DNA of 16,370 nt, taken from JAXDBM01 sp964460245. Lineage in GTDB: Bacteria > Desulfobacterota > Syntrophia > Syntrophales > Fen-1087. The stretch is taken from assembly GCA_964460245.1 (NCBI GenBank), contig CAYWTL010000057.1, positions 1 through 16,370 on the forward strand, given 5' to 3'. Shown in pieces: positions 1 through 8,201 of the stretch. The notes beneath the pieces are model-generated. The model was given only the letters and a program-made list of their open reading frames with translations, was not told the DNA's origin and did no database searches. Every line of letters starts with the position of its first letter. Position 1 is the first letter of the stretch. Made by a program: the position numbers and the translations under genes.

Positions 1-1886
1 GCCATGTTCGGTCCGGTGATGATGAGGAAACGGTTTTTGTCCAGGTCCAGCGTCACGTCGTTCGGGACAAAACGTGAAGGCAGGGGCATCCTTTCCACGA
101 CGGGGTGCCTCCCCTCGACGATGTGAATGACGTCCTCATCGTTCACCACGGGACAGCAGTAATCGTAACGTTCGGCCACGTCCGCCAGCGAGGCGAGGGC
201 GTCCAGATCCGCGATTCGGGAGGCCGTGGCCTGGATTCGGCGGACGTTTTCCGCGATACCGCTCCGGATGTCCAGAAACAGTTCGTATTCCCGCTGTTTC
301 CGCCGGTCCTCGGCGGTCAGGACGGTGTGCTCGTAGCCCTTCAGTTCCTCGTTGATGTAGCGCTCGGCGTTTACGAGGGTCTGCTTGCGGACGTAATCCT
401 CCGGCACGAGCCCGGCATTGGCTTTGGTCACCTCGATGTAGTAGCCGAAGACCTGGTTGAACCCGACCTTCAGGGAGTGGATCCCCGTCCGTTTTCGCTC
501 CCGGTCCTCGAGGGCGGCGATCCACTTTTTTCCGTCGCGGGCGATCGCGATCAGCCGGTCCAGTTCGGCATCGAATCCCTCCCGGATCATGCCGCCCTCG
601 CGCAAGGTCGGCGGCGGATCGTCCCGGATCGATTTTTCGATCCGGTCGCGGATATCCGCCATCGGATCCAGGCCCGCGGCGAGAGAGCGGATCCGGGGCG
701 ACGAAAGCTCGCCGGTCGTGCTTTGGAGGTCGGGCAGCGCCTGAAGGGAAATCTTCAGGGCGATCAGGTCCCGGGCGTTGGCCGCCCCCATGGAAACCCG
801 GGCGGCCAGACGCTCCAGGTCGTAAACGCGCTCCAGGGCGCCGCGCAGCCTTTCCCGCAGGAGATGGCGCTCCTTGATCTCCGCAACGGCGGCCAGCCTT
901 TCCGTGATCCGGTCCGGCGACACCAGCGGATAGGAAAGCCACCGCCGCAGGCGCCTGCCCCCCATCGCGGTGACCGTCCGGTCCAGGAGGTGGAACAGGC
1001 TGCCCTCCTTTTTGTTTTCCTGGAGCGTCGAGAACAGTTCGAGGTTCCGCTTCGCGATCTCGTCGAGCACGAGGAAATGCTCGGTCCGGTACCGCTGGAT
1101 CCGGTTGATGTGGCCCAGCCGCTCCTTCTGGGTTTCCTCGACGTACCGCAGCACCGCGCCCGCCGCGCGGATCATCGCCGGGCATTCCTCCACGCGGATC
1201 CCGTCGAGTTGCTCCTGCGAAAAGTAGTGCCGAAGGCGTGCGACGGCCTGGTCCCCGTCGAAGTAGTCCGGGGAAAACACGTTGACGCGGCAGCCGGAAT
1301 TTTCCCGGAAAAAGGCCTTCAGCGTCCGGTTTTCCGCGCCCTGCTCGTCGATCAGCAGCTCGCGGAGATCGAGGCCGCCGATTTCCGTGAGCAGGAATTC
1401 GGCGTCCCGTGTTTCGGTCACCCGGAATTCGCCCGTCGAGATGTCCAGCAAGGCCAGACCGAAGCGGTCGCCGTAGGGACAGAGGGCGGCCAGGAAGTTG
1501 TTTTCCTTCGCGTCGAGGTTCTCGCCGTCGACCACCAGACCCGGCGTGACGACCCGCACGACCTCCCTTTTCACGACGCCTTTGGCCAGCTTCGGGTCTT
1601 CCACCTGCTCGCACACGGCCACCTTGAAGCCCCTGCCGATCAGTTTCGCGATGTAGGCGGAAGCGGCATGATAGGGGACGCCGCACAGCGGGATGCTGTC
1701 CTCCTTGCCCTTGTTCCGCGAAGTCAGCGTGATTTCGAGGATTTTCGAGGCGGTGACGGCGTCTTCGAAGAACATCTCATAAAAGTCGCCCATCCGGAAA
1801 AAAAGGATGCAGTCCGGATACTGCCGCTTGATCTCCATGTACTGCCGCATGGCCGGCGTCAGGTCCGGGACGCCCTCTACTCCCAT
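1..1886 (-). CDS. mutS: DNA mismatch repair protein MutS, C-terminal part outside window
   Basis: MutS recognises base mismatches and small loops and uses ATP to recruit MutL. The frame starts at ATG 1886 and stays open to the left edge, giving 628 complete codons. The N-terminus carries the mismatch-binding motif GDFYEMF, with the Phe-x-Glu wedge at F35/E37, then GVPYHAA of the connector entry. Connector, lever and clamp regions follow (for example GFNQVFGYYIEVTK). The visible protein ends with ITGPNMA at about 622-628, exactly where the Walker A loop GPNM(A/G)GKS begins, so the ATPase domain lies outside the window. E. coli MutS has this loop near residue 614, so the spacing is normal. The start overlaps the end of the upstream membrane-protein gene by 10 bp, and an AAGGAAGG element lies in that gene's last codons. 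The edge truncation is a window effect, not a broken gene. Confidence 0.97.
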   Translation of the reverse strand, partial: MGVEGVPDLTPAMRQYMEIKRQYPDCILFFRMGDFYEMFFEDAVTASKILEITLTSRNKGKEDSIPLCGVPYHAASAYIAKLIGRGFKVAVCEQVEDPKLAKGVVKREVVRVVTPGLVVDGENLDAKENNFLAALCPYGDRFGLALLDISTGEFRVTETRDAEFLLTEIGGLDLRELLIDEQGAENRTLKAFFRENSGCRVNVFSPDYFDGDQAVARLRHYFSQEQLDGIRVEECPAMIRAAGAVLRYVEETQKERLGHINRIQRYRTEHFLVLDEIAKRNLELFSTLQENKKEGSLFHLLDRTVTAMGGRRLRRWLSYPLVSPDRITERLAAVAEIKERHLLRERLRGALERVYDLERLAARVSMGAANARDLIALKISLQALPDLQSTTGELSSPRIRSLAAGLDPMADIRDRIEKSIRDDPPPTLREGGMIREGFDAELDRLIAIARDGKKWIAALEDRERKRTGIHSLKVGFNQVFGYYIEVTKANAGLVPEDYVRKQTLVNAERYINEELKGYEHTVLTAEDRRKQREYELFLDIRSGIAENVRRIQATASRIADLDALASLADVAERYDYCCPVVNDEDVIHIVEGRHPVVERMPLPSRFVPNDVTLDLDKNRFLIITGPNM

Positions 1887-2272
1887 CGGTTGCCGCCCTT
1901 CCTTTTCAGGTCGATCACCTCGACGCGGCCGCGATCGCTGATGAAGGAACTCAGCAGCCAGCTCACCAGACTGACGATCAGCGCGCCGAAAAGTGCGGGC
2001 CAGAATCCGTGGACATCGAAGCCGGGAATCACGCCCGAGGCCATTTTGAGCAGCAGGGCGTTGATGACGAAGGTGAAAAGGCCGAGCGTGAGAATGTTCA
2101 GGGGCAGGGTCAGGATGATCAGAACGGGTCGCAGCAGGGCGTTCAGGATGCCCAGCGCCGCGGCGGCCAGGAAAGCCGGCACGAACCCGCGGACTTCAAT
2201 GCCGTCGATAAAATGGGCGGCCAGGTAGACGGCCGTCGTCAGGATCAGCCAGCGAATGAACAGTCCCTTCAT
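1877..2272 (-). CDS. Small four-helix membrane protein, PF04020 (phage-holin-4-superfamily / YvlD type)
   Basis: This 131-residue protein matches the pattern of the widespread PF04020 family of small bacterial membrane proteins, often labelled 'phage holin family'. Its role is unknown and there is no evidence that it lyses cells. Four hydrophobic segments are visible at about 4-22, 30-52, 55-78 and 89-112, followed by a charged tail. Family-typical stretches include NALLRPVLIILTLP, NILTLGLFTFVINA and the Gly-Phe-Trp turn near residues 89-91. The start has a good SD (AAAGGAG, 2281-2287) that overlaps the stop codon of the aminopeptidase gene upstream; its own end overlaps the mutS start. It is therefore probably translated from the same message as both neighbours. 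No other phage genes are nearby, so the holin name should not be read literally. Confidence 0.9.
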   Translation of the reverse strand: MKGLFIRWLILTTAVYLAAHFIDGIEVRGFVPAFLAAAALGILNALLRPVLIILTLPLNILTLGLFTFVINALLLKMASGVIPGFDVHGFWPALFGALIVSLVSWLLSSFISDRGRVEVIDLKRKGGNRWE

Positions 2273-2286
2273 GGGATGCGCTCCTT

Positions 2287-3486
2287 TTAACGGGTGAAGG
2301 CGCCGTTTTCATAGATGATGATGCTTTTCCCGGTGGTCAGCGAAGCCGTGACGGTCTTTCGTTCCGTGTTGACGAGGTCCCAGTGCAGCGCGGAGTCGTT
2401 GAAGCCCATCTTTCTTTTCAGCGCCTTCGTCATCTCCGCCGGGTTGCCGTCGTAGGTGTCGGTGTAGGAGGAACCCAGGGCGATGTGGCAGTTTCCCTCG
2501 CTCCCTCCGAAGTTCTCGTCGAAAAGCGTATCGGCCATAAAACGGTTGATGCGGGAAAAGCGCCTGTCGGTCAGGGAAAACTCGCCGATCCTTCTCGCGC
2601 CGGGGTCCATGTCCAGTTGCTTCACGGTGAAATCCCGGCCGGCCTCCGCCTCGATGCCGGCGACCGTCCCCTTGACAAAGGAGAGGCGAACGCCCTGAAC
2701 ATAGTTTCCGCTTCGGTAGGAGGGGAAATTGGCATAGTAGCTGCCCTCGGTCCCCCGCCAGTCCGGAGAGAGAAAGATTTCGAAGCTCGGGATGTTGTGG
2801 CCCGAAACGCCGATCCATTTTCTCCGGTCTCCCGGAGCGATCTTCAGATCCATGCTTTCGGTTTCGATCCGGAAGGATTTCACCCGGAGGCCGTTGAGCC
2901 ACTTTTTGATGCCGCCGACGCTCCGGTGGATGGCCTTCCATTCCCGGACGGGGTCCTCCCGGTCGAGATAGCAGGCCCGCGCGACCTGCCCCGCGTAGGC
3001 CCGGAGCGTCGTTTTCGCCTGCCGGGCGAGCTCGGCCGTGGGCATCGTGCAGAGGGTCCAGCCGTACAGGCCCCTGTCTTCCCGGCGCTCGAGGATGTCC
3101 CGAAGGGGCTTTCTCGCGACGAGGACCTTCCCGATCCGGGCCGGGTCGATGTCTTTCAGGTGGGTGAGCGAATCCGGCGCGCGGAGAAAAATCCGCCCGT
3201 TCAGGCGCTCGCACAGCGCTTTCTCGCCGGGCGGCAGGAACAGGAGCTGCCGCCGGCCGGCCTTCCGGTAAAAGCTGCGTTCCATTCCGAAGGTGAGTCC
3301 CGCGCGCTGGATGGGGTTCATCCCGTCCTCGAGGATCTTTTCGTAAAGAATTTCCGCCAGGACGACGGCCGCCGGGTCGTATTGCACGAGGATGATGTCC
3401 CTTTTCCGAAAGGGAGCCTTGCGGGCCGTTTTCAGGCCCCAGAGCAGGACGTCCGCGTATTGTTCGAGCTGTTGTCGGGTCAGCAT
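2287..3486 (-). CDS. Aminopeptidase, M29 (thermophilic metalloprotease) family
   Basis: M29 enzymes are cytoplasmic dimetal aminopeptidases that remove N-terminal residues from peptides (families of Thermus AmpT and Staphylococcus AmpS). The 399-residue length is typical. Expected metal ligands are visible: E236 in SFEIF, E302 in GEFSLTD, H334 in GNCHIALG, and H368/D370 in ALHWDL. Other family signatures are SGHNIPSFE, NYVQGVRLSF and DTLFDENFGG (about 319-328). The first two glutamates are 66 residues apart, as in AmpT (E250/E316). There is no signal peptide. The start has only a weak SD. The gene lies 68 bp downstream of the dsbC-like gene and 14 bp upstream of the PF04020 gene, so it is probably part of one transcript reading towards mutS. 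It is likely a general peptide-salvage enzyme; substrate preference cannot be read from the sequence. Confidence 0.93.
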   Translation of the reverse strand: MLTRQQLEQYADVLLWGLKTARKAPFRKRDIILVQYDPAAVVLAEILYEKILEDGMNPIQRAGLTFGMERSFYRKAGRRQLLFLPPGEKALCERLNGRIFLRAPDSLTHLKDIDPARIGKVLVARKPLRDILERREDRGLYGWTLCTMPTAELARQAKTTLRAYAGQVARACYLDREDPVREWKAIHRSVGGIKKWLNGLRVKSFRIETESMDLKIAPGDRRKWIGVSGHNIPSFEIFLSPDWRGTEGSYYANFPSYRSGNYVQGVRLSFVKGTVAGIEAEAGRDFTVKQLDMDPGARRIGEFSLTDRRFSRINRFMADTLFDENFGGSEGNCHIALGSSYTDTYDGNPAEMTKALKRKMGFNDSALHWDLVNTERKTVTASLTTGKSIIIYENGAFTR

Positions 3487-3554
3487 TTCATGGAGCCTCG
3501 AGCATGCCGTCAGGCGAAAAAAGGGAAATTCCGCGCCGTGCCGGGTTTCGCCGG

Positions 3555-4289
3555 TCAGGGACGCTTTTCGGCCAGCAGTTTCTCGATCACGGGGATGTTC
3601 GCGCCGAACACCGGCTGGCCGTTGATCAGAAAGAACGGCGTACCCGTAACGCCGAGCCGGGCGGCCTCGCCCTTGTGCACCCGGACCAGCTCGTCCACGC
3701 CGCCGCTCTTGCAGACCTTGAATTTCCTGTCGTCGAGCTTGCCCGTCATGGCCTGTTCATAGGCTTTGGCCCTGTCCCCGGCGCAGAAAATATAGCGGAC
3801 CTTTTCTTCCGCCGGTTTCGATGCGTCCGGCGGATAGAAGAAGATGTAGCGGGTCACGTCCTTGCGGCCGGCGAAGAACTGCGCGGCCTTCCGGCAGAAC
3901 GAGCAGTCCGGATTGGTGATCTCGATCACCCGGTTTTTCCCGCTTCCGATTTTCAGGGCCTTGTCCAGGGGGAGGTCCCGGGCCTTCGCGGCCATTGCCG
4001 CCAGGTGCTTCTGTTCCAGTTCCCGCTGCTTTTCCGCCGTCACGTTCCGGTTGCCCTTCAGGACGATCGGACCGCCGACGATGGACTCCGCCTCCGGCGA
4101 ATAGTAGAAGATCTGCCGGCCGGAAGTCACCTCGTACAGGCCGGGCACAGGGGAGGGCGCGACGCCGTCGACGGCGATTCCGGGGAAATTTTTTTTCAGG
4201 GATTCTTCCGGGGTGAGTGCAAGCGAAACGGCGGCGGAGGCCAGCAGCGCGAATGCGCCGGCGCACAAACAGGCGATCGTTTTTTTCAT
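3555..4289 (-). CDS. Periplasmic thiol:disulfide isomerase/thioredoxin-fold protein, DsbC family
   Basis: DsbC-type proteins reshuffle wrong disulfides in the periplasm. The chosen start (ATG 4289, 244 residues) follows a strong AAGGAG seven bases away and opens directly with a signal peptide: MKKT, a hydrophobic core, and likely cleavage near residues 20-24. A start 17 codons further upstream (4340) would bury this signal and is unlikely. The N-terminal part (about 25-85) resembles the DsbC dimerisation domain (PGLYEV, FYYSPE). A linker helix follows, then the thioredoxin fold with active-site CSFC at 129-132 in NPDCSFC and the cis-Pro motif TGTPFF near 215-220. C169 and C193 could form the second structural disulfide found in DsbC. 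The active site differs from the CGYC of E. coli DsbC. No DsbD-like reductase partner is in the window, so an oxidase-like role is possible. Confidence 0.88.
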   Translation of the reverse strand: MKKTIACLCAGAFALLASAAVSLALTPEESLKKNFPGIAVDGVAPSPVPGLYEVTSGRQIFYYSPEAESIVGGPIVLKGNRNVTAEKQRELEQKHLAAMAAKARDLPLDKALKIGSGKNRVIEITNPDCSFCRKAAQFFAGRKDVTRYIFFYPPDASKPAEEKVRYIFCAGDRAKAYEQAMTGKLDDRKFKVCKSGGVDELVRVHKGEAARLGVTGTPFFLINGQPVFGANIPVIEKLLAEKRP

Positions 4290-4296
4290 GGAAGCG

Positions 4297-4302
4297 CTCC
4301 TT
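4297..4302 (-). promoter_or_regulatory. Ribosome binding site fixing the dsbC-like start
   Basis: AAGGAG on the minus strand lies seven bases before ATG 4289. It supports this start over the in-frame ATG at 4340, because only the 4289 start leaves an N-terminal signal peptide. Confidence 0.75.
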
Positions 4303-4330
4303 CGGACAAGGGGATGGGCGAACACGGCCC

Positions 4331-4359
4331 ATTCATCCAAATTTTGCCCGCGCTGTCAA
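4331..4359 (-). promoter_or_regulatory. Candidate sigma70 promoter for the dsbC-like gene
   Basis: On the minus strand a perfect -35 TTGACA (4354-4359) is followed 17 bases later by ATGAAT (4331-4336), a weak -10. The predicted start of transcription near 4324 would give a leader of about 35 bases. The -35 is convincing; the -10 is poor. Confidence 0.45.
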
Positions 4360-4411
4360 GTCTTATCGCGGGGGATGTTGCACGATGCCGGGAAGCCGCC
4401 TCCGCGGCCGG

Positions 4412-5494
4412 TCAGGGGTTGAGCCACCGGTTCATGCGGGCCGTCTCCTTCGTCCACTGCGGCGACAGGCGGAGGCTCAGAAACAGCAGAAACAGCTTGT
4501 CCATGGCGCGAATGGCCGTATCCAGCAGGTACAGGCGTTCCAGGACCCGGCCGCTCCGGTCGTCCGGCTCATCGTCGCCGTCCGCCACGGCGGGCATTTT
4601 GAGGGACTGGAAATCGAAACGGTCCGCCTTGAAGGTGAACTCCCAGGAGGCCGATTCCCGGGAAAGCCGCAGGCGCGCCTCCTTGATTTTCTTGCCCCGG
4701 CGCAGCGCTTCGCGCCCTTCGCGCAAATCGGCATGGAAGCCCCGGCAGACCACGGATTCCGAGTATTCCCCGTCGCCCGATTCCAGCGCCAGACGTTGCG
4801 CGAAGATCACCTCCGTCTCGCTGCCGTCGGGCAGCGCGATCCGGCCGTCGCGCTCTTCCGTCTTGAACCACAGCCAGGTCAGAAACTCTCTTCCCGGGAG
4901 CTTCAGTCCCGTTTCCGGTGCGGCCATCTTCGCTGCCGTTTCCGCGTCCAGGAACTGCGGGTCCCAAGGGACGAAAGGGCAGGGGGCGCATTCGAAGGAG
5001 CGCTTGAAAAGGGCCTGGAAATCGTCGATGACTTTTTCCGACAGGGAGGTGAACAGGACGGACTGCGCGGACGGGGACCAGCAGACCTCGTGAAACGCGG
5101 GAACGGGCTGGGTCCGGTTCAGAAGATCCAGCCGGACCCTTTCCCGGATTTCCTCGCGCCGGTTCCGGTCCAGTTTCTTCCGGCCCGTTTCGGCGAGATG
5201 CTGCTGCTCCGCTGCCAGCATGCGGATTTTGAGCAGGGACGGAGGAATCGTCCAGCGGTCGATGCGCAGGGAAAAGAGAAGATAGTCGCCCCAGCGGCAG
5301 GATGAACGGCGGAAGTCCGAATCCAGCGGGTTTTCCAGGCTGGTCCAGCCCAGGTTCTTTTCCTCCGAGCTTTTCGCCAGCTCCCGGAAAGCAAACTTTC
5401 GCATCGACCGGTCGATCTGCTCGGAAGTCTGCACGGGCAGTTCCCCGGACAGACGGTATCGCGAAAAGGTCAGCGTGCCTTTCAAAAATCCCAT
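4412..5494 (-). CDS. rdgC: RdgC-like recombination-associated protein, extended form
   Basis: RdgC of E. coli is a DNA-binding ring protein that limits RecA-driven recombination. This 360-residue protein opens like the family: GFLKGTLTFSRYRLSGELP, then a Phe-rich helix and LGWTSLENPLD (compare MGWVPP in E. coli). A charged helix with EIRERVRLDLL follows at about 115-125, then a core strand pair around 134-165 (FHEVCWSPSAQSVLFTSLSE). The C-terminal half diverges strongly: it is about 57 residues longer than E. coli RdgC and ends in a hydrophobic helix (LLFLSLRLS) and a basic tail. A strong SD (AAAGGAG) precedes ATG 5494. It is transcribed away from nadK and lies 122 bp upstream of the dsbC-like gene. 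The family call rests on the N-terminal pattern; the C-terminal half could have a different job. RdgC is best known from beta/gammaproteobacteria. Confidence 0.75.
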   Translation of the reverse strand: MGFLKGTLTFSRYRLSGELPVQTSEQIDRSMRKFAFRELAKSSEEKNLGWTSLENPLDSDFRRSSCRWGDYLLFSLRIDRWTIPPSLLKIRMLAAEQQHLAETGRKKLDRNRREEIRERVRLDLLNRTQPVPAFHEVCWSPSAQSVLFTSLSEKVIDDFQALFKRSFECAPCPFVPWDPQFLDAETAAKMAAPETGLKLPGREFLTWLWFKTEERDGRIALPDGSETEVIFAQRLALESGDGEYSESVVCRGFHADLREGREALRRGKKIKEARLRLSRESASWEFTFKADRFDFQSLKMPAVADGDDEPDDRSGRVLERLYLLDTAIRAMDKLFLLFLSLRLSPQWTKETARMNRWLNP

Positions 5495-5518
5495 GGGCGT
5501 CTCCTTTGAAAGCCGATC

Positions 5519-5547
5519 CTCTTACGCAGTTTGGCCGGCATTGTCAA
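5519..5547 (-). promoter_or_regulatory. Candidate promoter for the rdgC-like gene
   Basis: On the minus strand a perfect TTGACA (5542-5547) lies 17 bases before TAAGAG (5519-5524). Transcription would start near 5512, leaving a leader of about 18 bases with the SD inside it. Spacing and -35 are ideal, the -10 is moderate. Confidence 0.5.
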
Positions 5548-5580
5548 GGCGAATGAAAGACGCCCGGTTCAAAATTCAGA

Positions 5581-5609
5581 TTTCCAAACCCGCCCGTTTG
5601 TGGTAGAAA
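5581..5609 (+). promoter_or_regulatory. Candidate promoter for the nadK-recN operon
   Basis: TTTCCA (5581-5586) and TAGAAA (5604-5609) are 17 bases apart, each matching four of six sigma70 consensus bases. It is the best plus-strand candidate in the 144-bp divergent gap and would give a leader of about 23 bases before ATG 5639. Confidence 0.35.
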
Positions 5610-5638
5610 TCCGCCCATCATCATTGCGGAATGTTGCG

Positions 5639-6526
5639 ATGCGCATCGAAAAAATCGGCATTGTCGCCAACGTGGCCAAGGAAAAATCCTCCGAATACGC
5701 CCTGCGGCTGAAGGAATGGCTGACGGATCGGGGGATTCAGGTCTTTCTGGACGAAGCGGTCGCCTACCGGATCGGGAAATCCGAGGGCATGGCGCGGGGG
5801 AAGCTCGCCGCCGCCTCGGACTTGATCGTGGTCTTCGGAGGGGACGGAACCATGCTGAGGGCGGCCCGGGCCGTTTGCGGGCATGACATTCCGATCCTGG
5901 GGATCAACATCGGGGGGCTCGGCTATCTGACGGAGGTCAATCTGAACGAGATGACCGATGCCATGGAACGCATTCTGAAAAGCGACTTCCGGACGGAGAA
6001 GCGGATGATGCTCGACATTGCCATCGTCCGCCGCGGCGACAAAGCGGGGGAAGGCACGGTGCTCAACGAAGTGGTGATCAACCGGGACAATCTGTCCCGC
6101 ATTGTGGAACTGGAGACGGCCGTCAACGGGAGGCACCTGGCGACGTTCAAGGCGGACGGCCTGATCATCGCCACGCCGACCGGCTCCACGGCCTACTCCC
6201 TGTCCGCCGGCGGCCCGATCATTTTTCCGGAACAGAACGCCATGATCCTCAATCCGATCTGCGCCCATACCCTGACCAACCGGCCCGTCGTCCTTCCGGA
6301 CGATGTCGCCGTCCAGGTCGTTCTCTGGACGAAAGAGCAGGGCGCTACGCTGACCCTGGACGGGCAGGTGTCCTACACGCTCGCGTCGGGCGATATCATC
6401 AGCGTTCGAAAATCCTCCTATGTGACGACCCTGGTTGCCTCGCCGCACCGCGATTACCTGGAGATTCTGAGGACGAAACTGGGGTGGGGAGGTCTGCCGG
6501 CGGGGCATCACCGGGATGCTGATTGA
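5639..6526 (+). CDS. nadK: NAD kinase
   Basis: NadK phosphorylates NAD to NADP and is the cell's only usual source of NADP. From ATG 5639 the protein has 295 residues, the usual family length, and begins MRIEKIGIVAN like most NAD kinases. An upstream in-frame ATG at 5531 would add 36 residues that run through the putative promoter, so it is rejected. Diagnostic motifs: GGDGT at 67-71 (catalytic Asp and phosphate binding), GINIGGLGYL at about 88-97, NEVVINRD at 143-150, and TPTGSTAYSLSAGGPI at 179-194, which binds the nucleotide. The SD is weak (GCGGA). The last 11 bases overlap the start of recN, so the two are translated from one message, a pairing common in this bacterial group. A short tail (LGWGGLPAGHH) after the conserved core is probably of no functional weight. 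Confidence 0.96.
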   Translation: MRIEKIGIVANVAKEKSSEYALRLKEWLTDRGIQVFLDEAVAYRIGKSEGMARGKLAAASDLIVVFGGDGTMLRAARAVCGHDIPILGINIGGLGYLTEVNLNEMTDAMERILKSDFRTEKRMMLDIAIVRRGDKAGEGTVLNEVVINRDNLSRIVELETAVNGRHLATFKADGLIIATPTGSTAYSLSAGGPIIFPEQNAMILNPICAHTLTNRPVVLPDDVAVQVVLWTKEQGATLTLDGQVSYTLASGDIISVRKSSYVTTLVASPHRDYLEILRTKLGWGGLPAGHHRDAD

Positions 6527-8198
6527 ACTGAACATAAGGCATTTTGCGATCATCGACGAGATGTCGGTCTCGTTCATCCCGGGGCTCAACGTCATTTCCG
6601 GCGAGACCGGGGCCGGCAAATCGATCGTCGTCGGTGCCGTGAGCCTCCTGCTGGGCGACCGGGCGACGGTGGACATGATCCGGTCTTCCGAGGATTCGGC
6701 GGCGGTGGAGGCGCTCTTCGACATCGGCGACCAGCCCGAGCTGAAAAGAAAACTGCTGGAGATGGGGTTCAAAAGCGGGCATGAACTGACGATCCGGCGT
6801 GTCATCTCGAGATCCGGAAAGAACCGGGTCTACATCGACAACCAGCTTGCAACCCTGGGCGCCCTCTCGGAGATCGGCGAAAATCTCGTGAACATCTGCG
6901 GACAGCACGAGCATCAGATGATTCTGAACGCCGATCGCCACGTCGACATTCTGGACGCGTTCGGCAACCTTTCTTCCCTGCGGGCGGCCTGCGGCGACTG
7001 CTACAGCCGGGTCCGGGCGCTGGAGAACCGGGTCGGCGACCTGGCGGCGATGAACGAACGGCGGGCGGAACGGGAGGAGTTCCTCCGTTTCCAGCTTCGG
7101 GAGATCGAGGATGCCGGGCCGGCCGCCGGCGAAGATGCCGCGCTGCAGGAGGAAAAGGGGCGGCTGATCCATTTTCAAAAACTCCTGGGGTCCGCCACCC
7201 GCGCCCACGAACGCCTCTACGGGAAAAGCGGCAGCGTCCTGGAGGAATTGCGGGGCGTCATCTCGGACATTCGGGAGATTCGAAGCATCGACGGCGCCCT
7301 CCCCGTGTCCGAACAGGATCTGGACAGCCTGTATTATCAGCTCGAGGATGCGGCCCGGACCCTGAGGGAGTACGAGCGGCGCCTGGTTTTCGATCCGGCC
7401 AGGCTGGAGGCGATCGAAGATCGTCTCGAACTGCTGCGCCGGCTGAAAAGAAAGCACGGCGGCTCGATCGAGGCGGTGCTGGCCGCAGGGGACGCCTTGA
7501 AGAAGGAACTGGATCGGATCGCCTTTGTCGACGAAGAACTTGCGCAGGCGAACCGGGAGCTGGCCGACGGAAGAGCGGAATTGGAGGAGCGGGCCGCGCT
7601 CCTTTCCCGGAAGCGAAGGGAACAGGGCGCGCTGCTCGATGCATCCATCGAGCGGGAGATTCAAGCCCTGGGCATGCCGGCGGCGCGGTTCGTCGCCCGG
7701 TTCAAGGAGGGTGAAGAGGGGGGGCGCTGCACCGAGCGGGGCATGGACGATGTGGAGTTTTACCTGGCCGCCAATGCGGGGGAATCGCTGAAGCCCCTGA
7801 ACCGCGTTGCCTCCGGGGGGGAGCTTTCCCGCATCGTGCTGGCCATGAAGAAGGTCCTCGCCCGCTCCGGGTCGGTGGGAACGGTCGTTTTTGACGAGGT
7901 GGACAGCGGCATCGGCGGGGCCACGGCGGAAATGGTCGGGGAGAAGCTCCGGGACGTCGCCCGCCATCATCAGGTCCTGTGCATCACCCACCTGCCCCAG
8001 ATCGCCTGCTTCGCAGACCGGCATTACCGGGTCGCGAAGGAGGTCATCAACGGCAAAACCAGCGCCACGGTCGGCATGCTGTCGGAAGCGGAGCGGATCG
8101 ACGAGATCACCCGCATGCTCGGCGGGGTGGAATTGACGGAGAAAACGCGGGCCCACGCCCGGGAGATGCTGGACCAGGCCGCCGGGAAAGGAATGTGA
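6516..8198 (+). CDS. recN: DNA repair protein RecN
   Basis: RecN is an SMC-like ATPase that acts early in double-strand-break repair, holding DNA ends or sister duplexes for RecA. The 560-residue length is typical. The N-terminal ATPase half begins MLIELNIRHFAIID and carries Walker A GETGAGKS at 29-36. IDNQLATLG and the Q-loop-like NICGQHEHQ follow at about 109-135. The middle (about 160-390) is a charged coiled-coil arm, shorter than in true SMC proteins. The C-terminal half has the ABC signature SGGELSR from 433 and Walker B TVVFDEVDSGIGG with D460/E461, then ITHLPQIA with the switch His. The start overlaps nadK by 11 bases and has no strong SD, so translation probably depends on coupling. 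The end contains the SD for the following GNAT gene. No LexA-type box was recognised in front of the operon. Confidence 0.97.
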   Translation: MLIELNIRHFAIIDEMSVSFIPGLNVISGETGAGKSIVVGAVSLLLGDRATVDMIRSSEDSAAVEALFDIGDQPELKRKLLEMGFKSGHELTIRRVISRSGKNRVYIDNQLATLGALSEIGENLVNICGQHEHQMILNADRHVDILDAFGNLSSLRAACGDCYSRVRALENRVGDLAAMNERRAEREEFLRFQLREIEDAGPAAGEDAALQEEKGRLIHFQKLLGSATRAHERLYGKSGSVLEELRGVISDIREIRSIDGALPVSEQDLDSLYYQLEDAARTLREYERRLVFDPARLEAIEDRLELLRRLKRKHGGSIEAVLAAGDALKKELDRIAFVDEELAQANRELADGRAELEERAALLSRKRREQGALLDASIEREIQALGMPAARFVARFKEGEEGGRCTERGMDDVEFYLAANAGESLKPLNRVASGGELSRIVLAMKKVLARSGSVGTVVFDEVDSGIGGATAEMVGEKLRDVARHHQVLCITHLPQIACFADRHYRVAKEVINGKTSATVGMLSEAERIDEITRMLGGVELTEKTRAHAREMLDQAAGKGM

Positions 8199-8201
8199 GC
8201 C

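Noticed and set aside
1..1886. Truncated mutS pseudogene
   Set aside because: The frame is intact up to the window edge and stops only because the sequence ends inside Walker A.
105..2228. Long open frame on the plus strand (about 700 codons) opposite mutS
   Set aside because: It lies antisense to clear MutS and PF04020 frames; the translation is low-complexity and Arg/Asp/Pro-rich without any family motif, as expected of an antisense frame in high-GC DNA.
1877..2272. Prophage remnant suggested by the 'holin' family name
   Set aside because: PF04020 proteins are common chromosomal membrane proteins, and there are no lysin, integrase or structural phage genes nearby.
3513..3552. Inverted repeat GGCGAAA / TTTCGCC between the dsbC-like and aminopeptidase genes
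   Set aside because: A seven-base stem with a 26-base loop and no T-run is not a convincing terminator; the genes are probably co-transcribed.
4395..4408. Small GCCGC / GCGGC hairpin after the rdgC-like gene
   Set aside because: A five-base GC stem with no T-run is expected by chance in this composition.
3504..5093. Plus-strand open frame across the dsbC-like and rdgC-like genes
   Set aside because: It runs through two intergenic regions and two genes with good motifs and SD sites on the other strand; composition is that of an antisense frame.
5531..5638. N-terminal extension of NAD kinase to the upstream ATG at 5531
   Set aside because: The extra residues do not resemble NadK, cover both divergent promoter candidates, and the protein from 5639 already has normal length and start.
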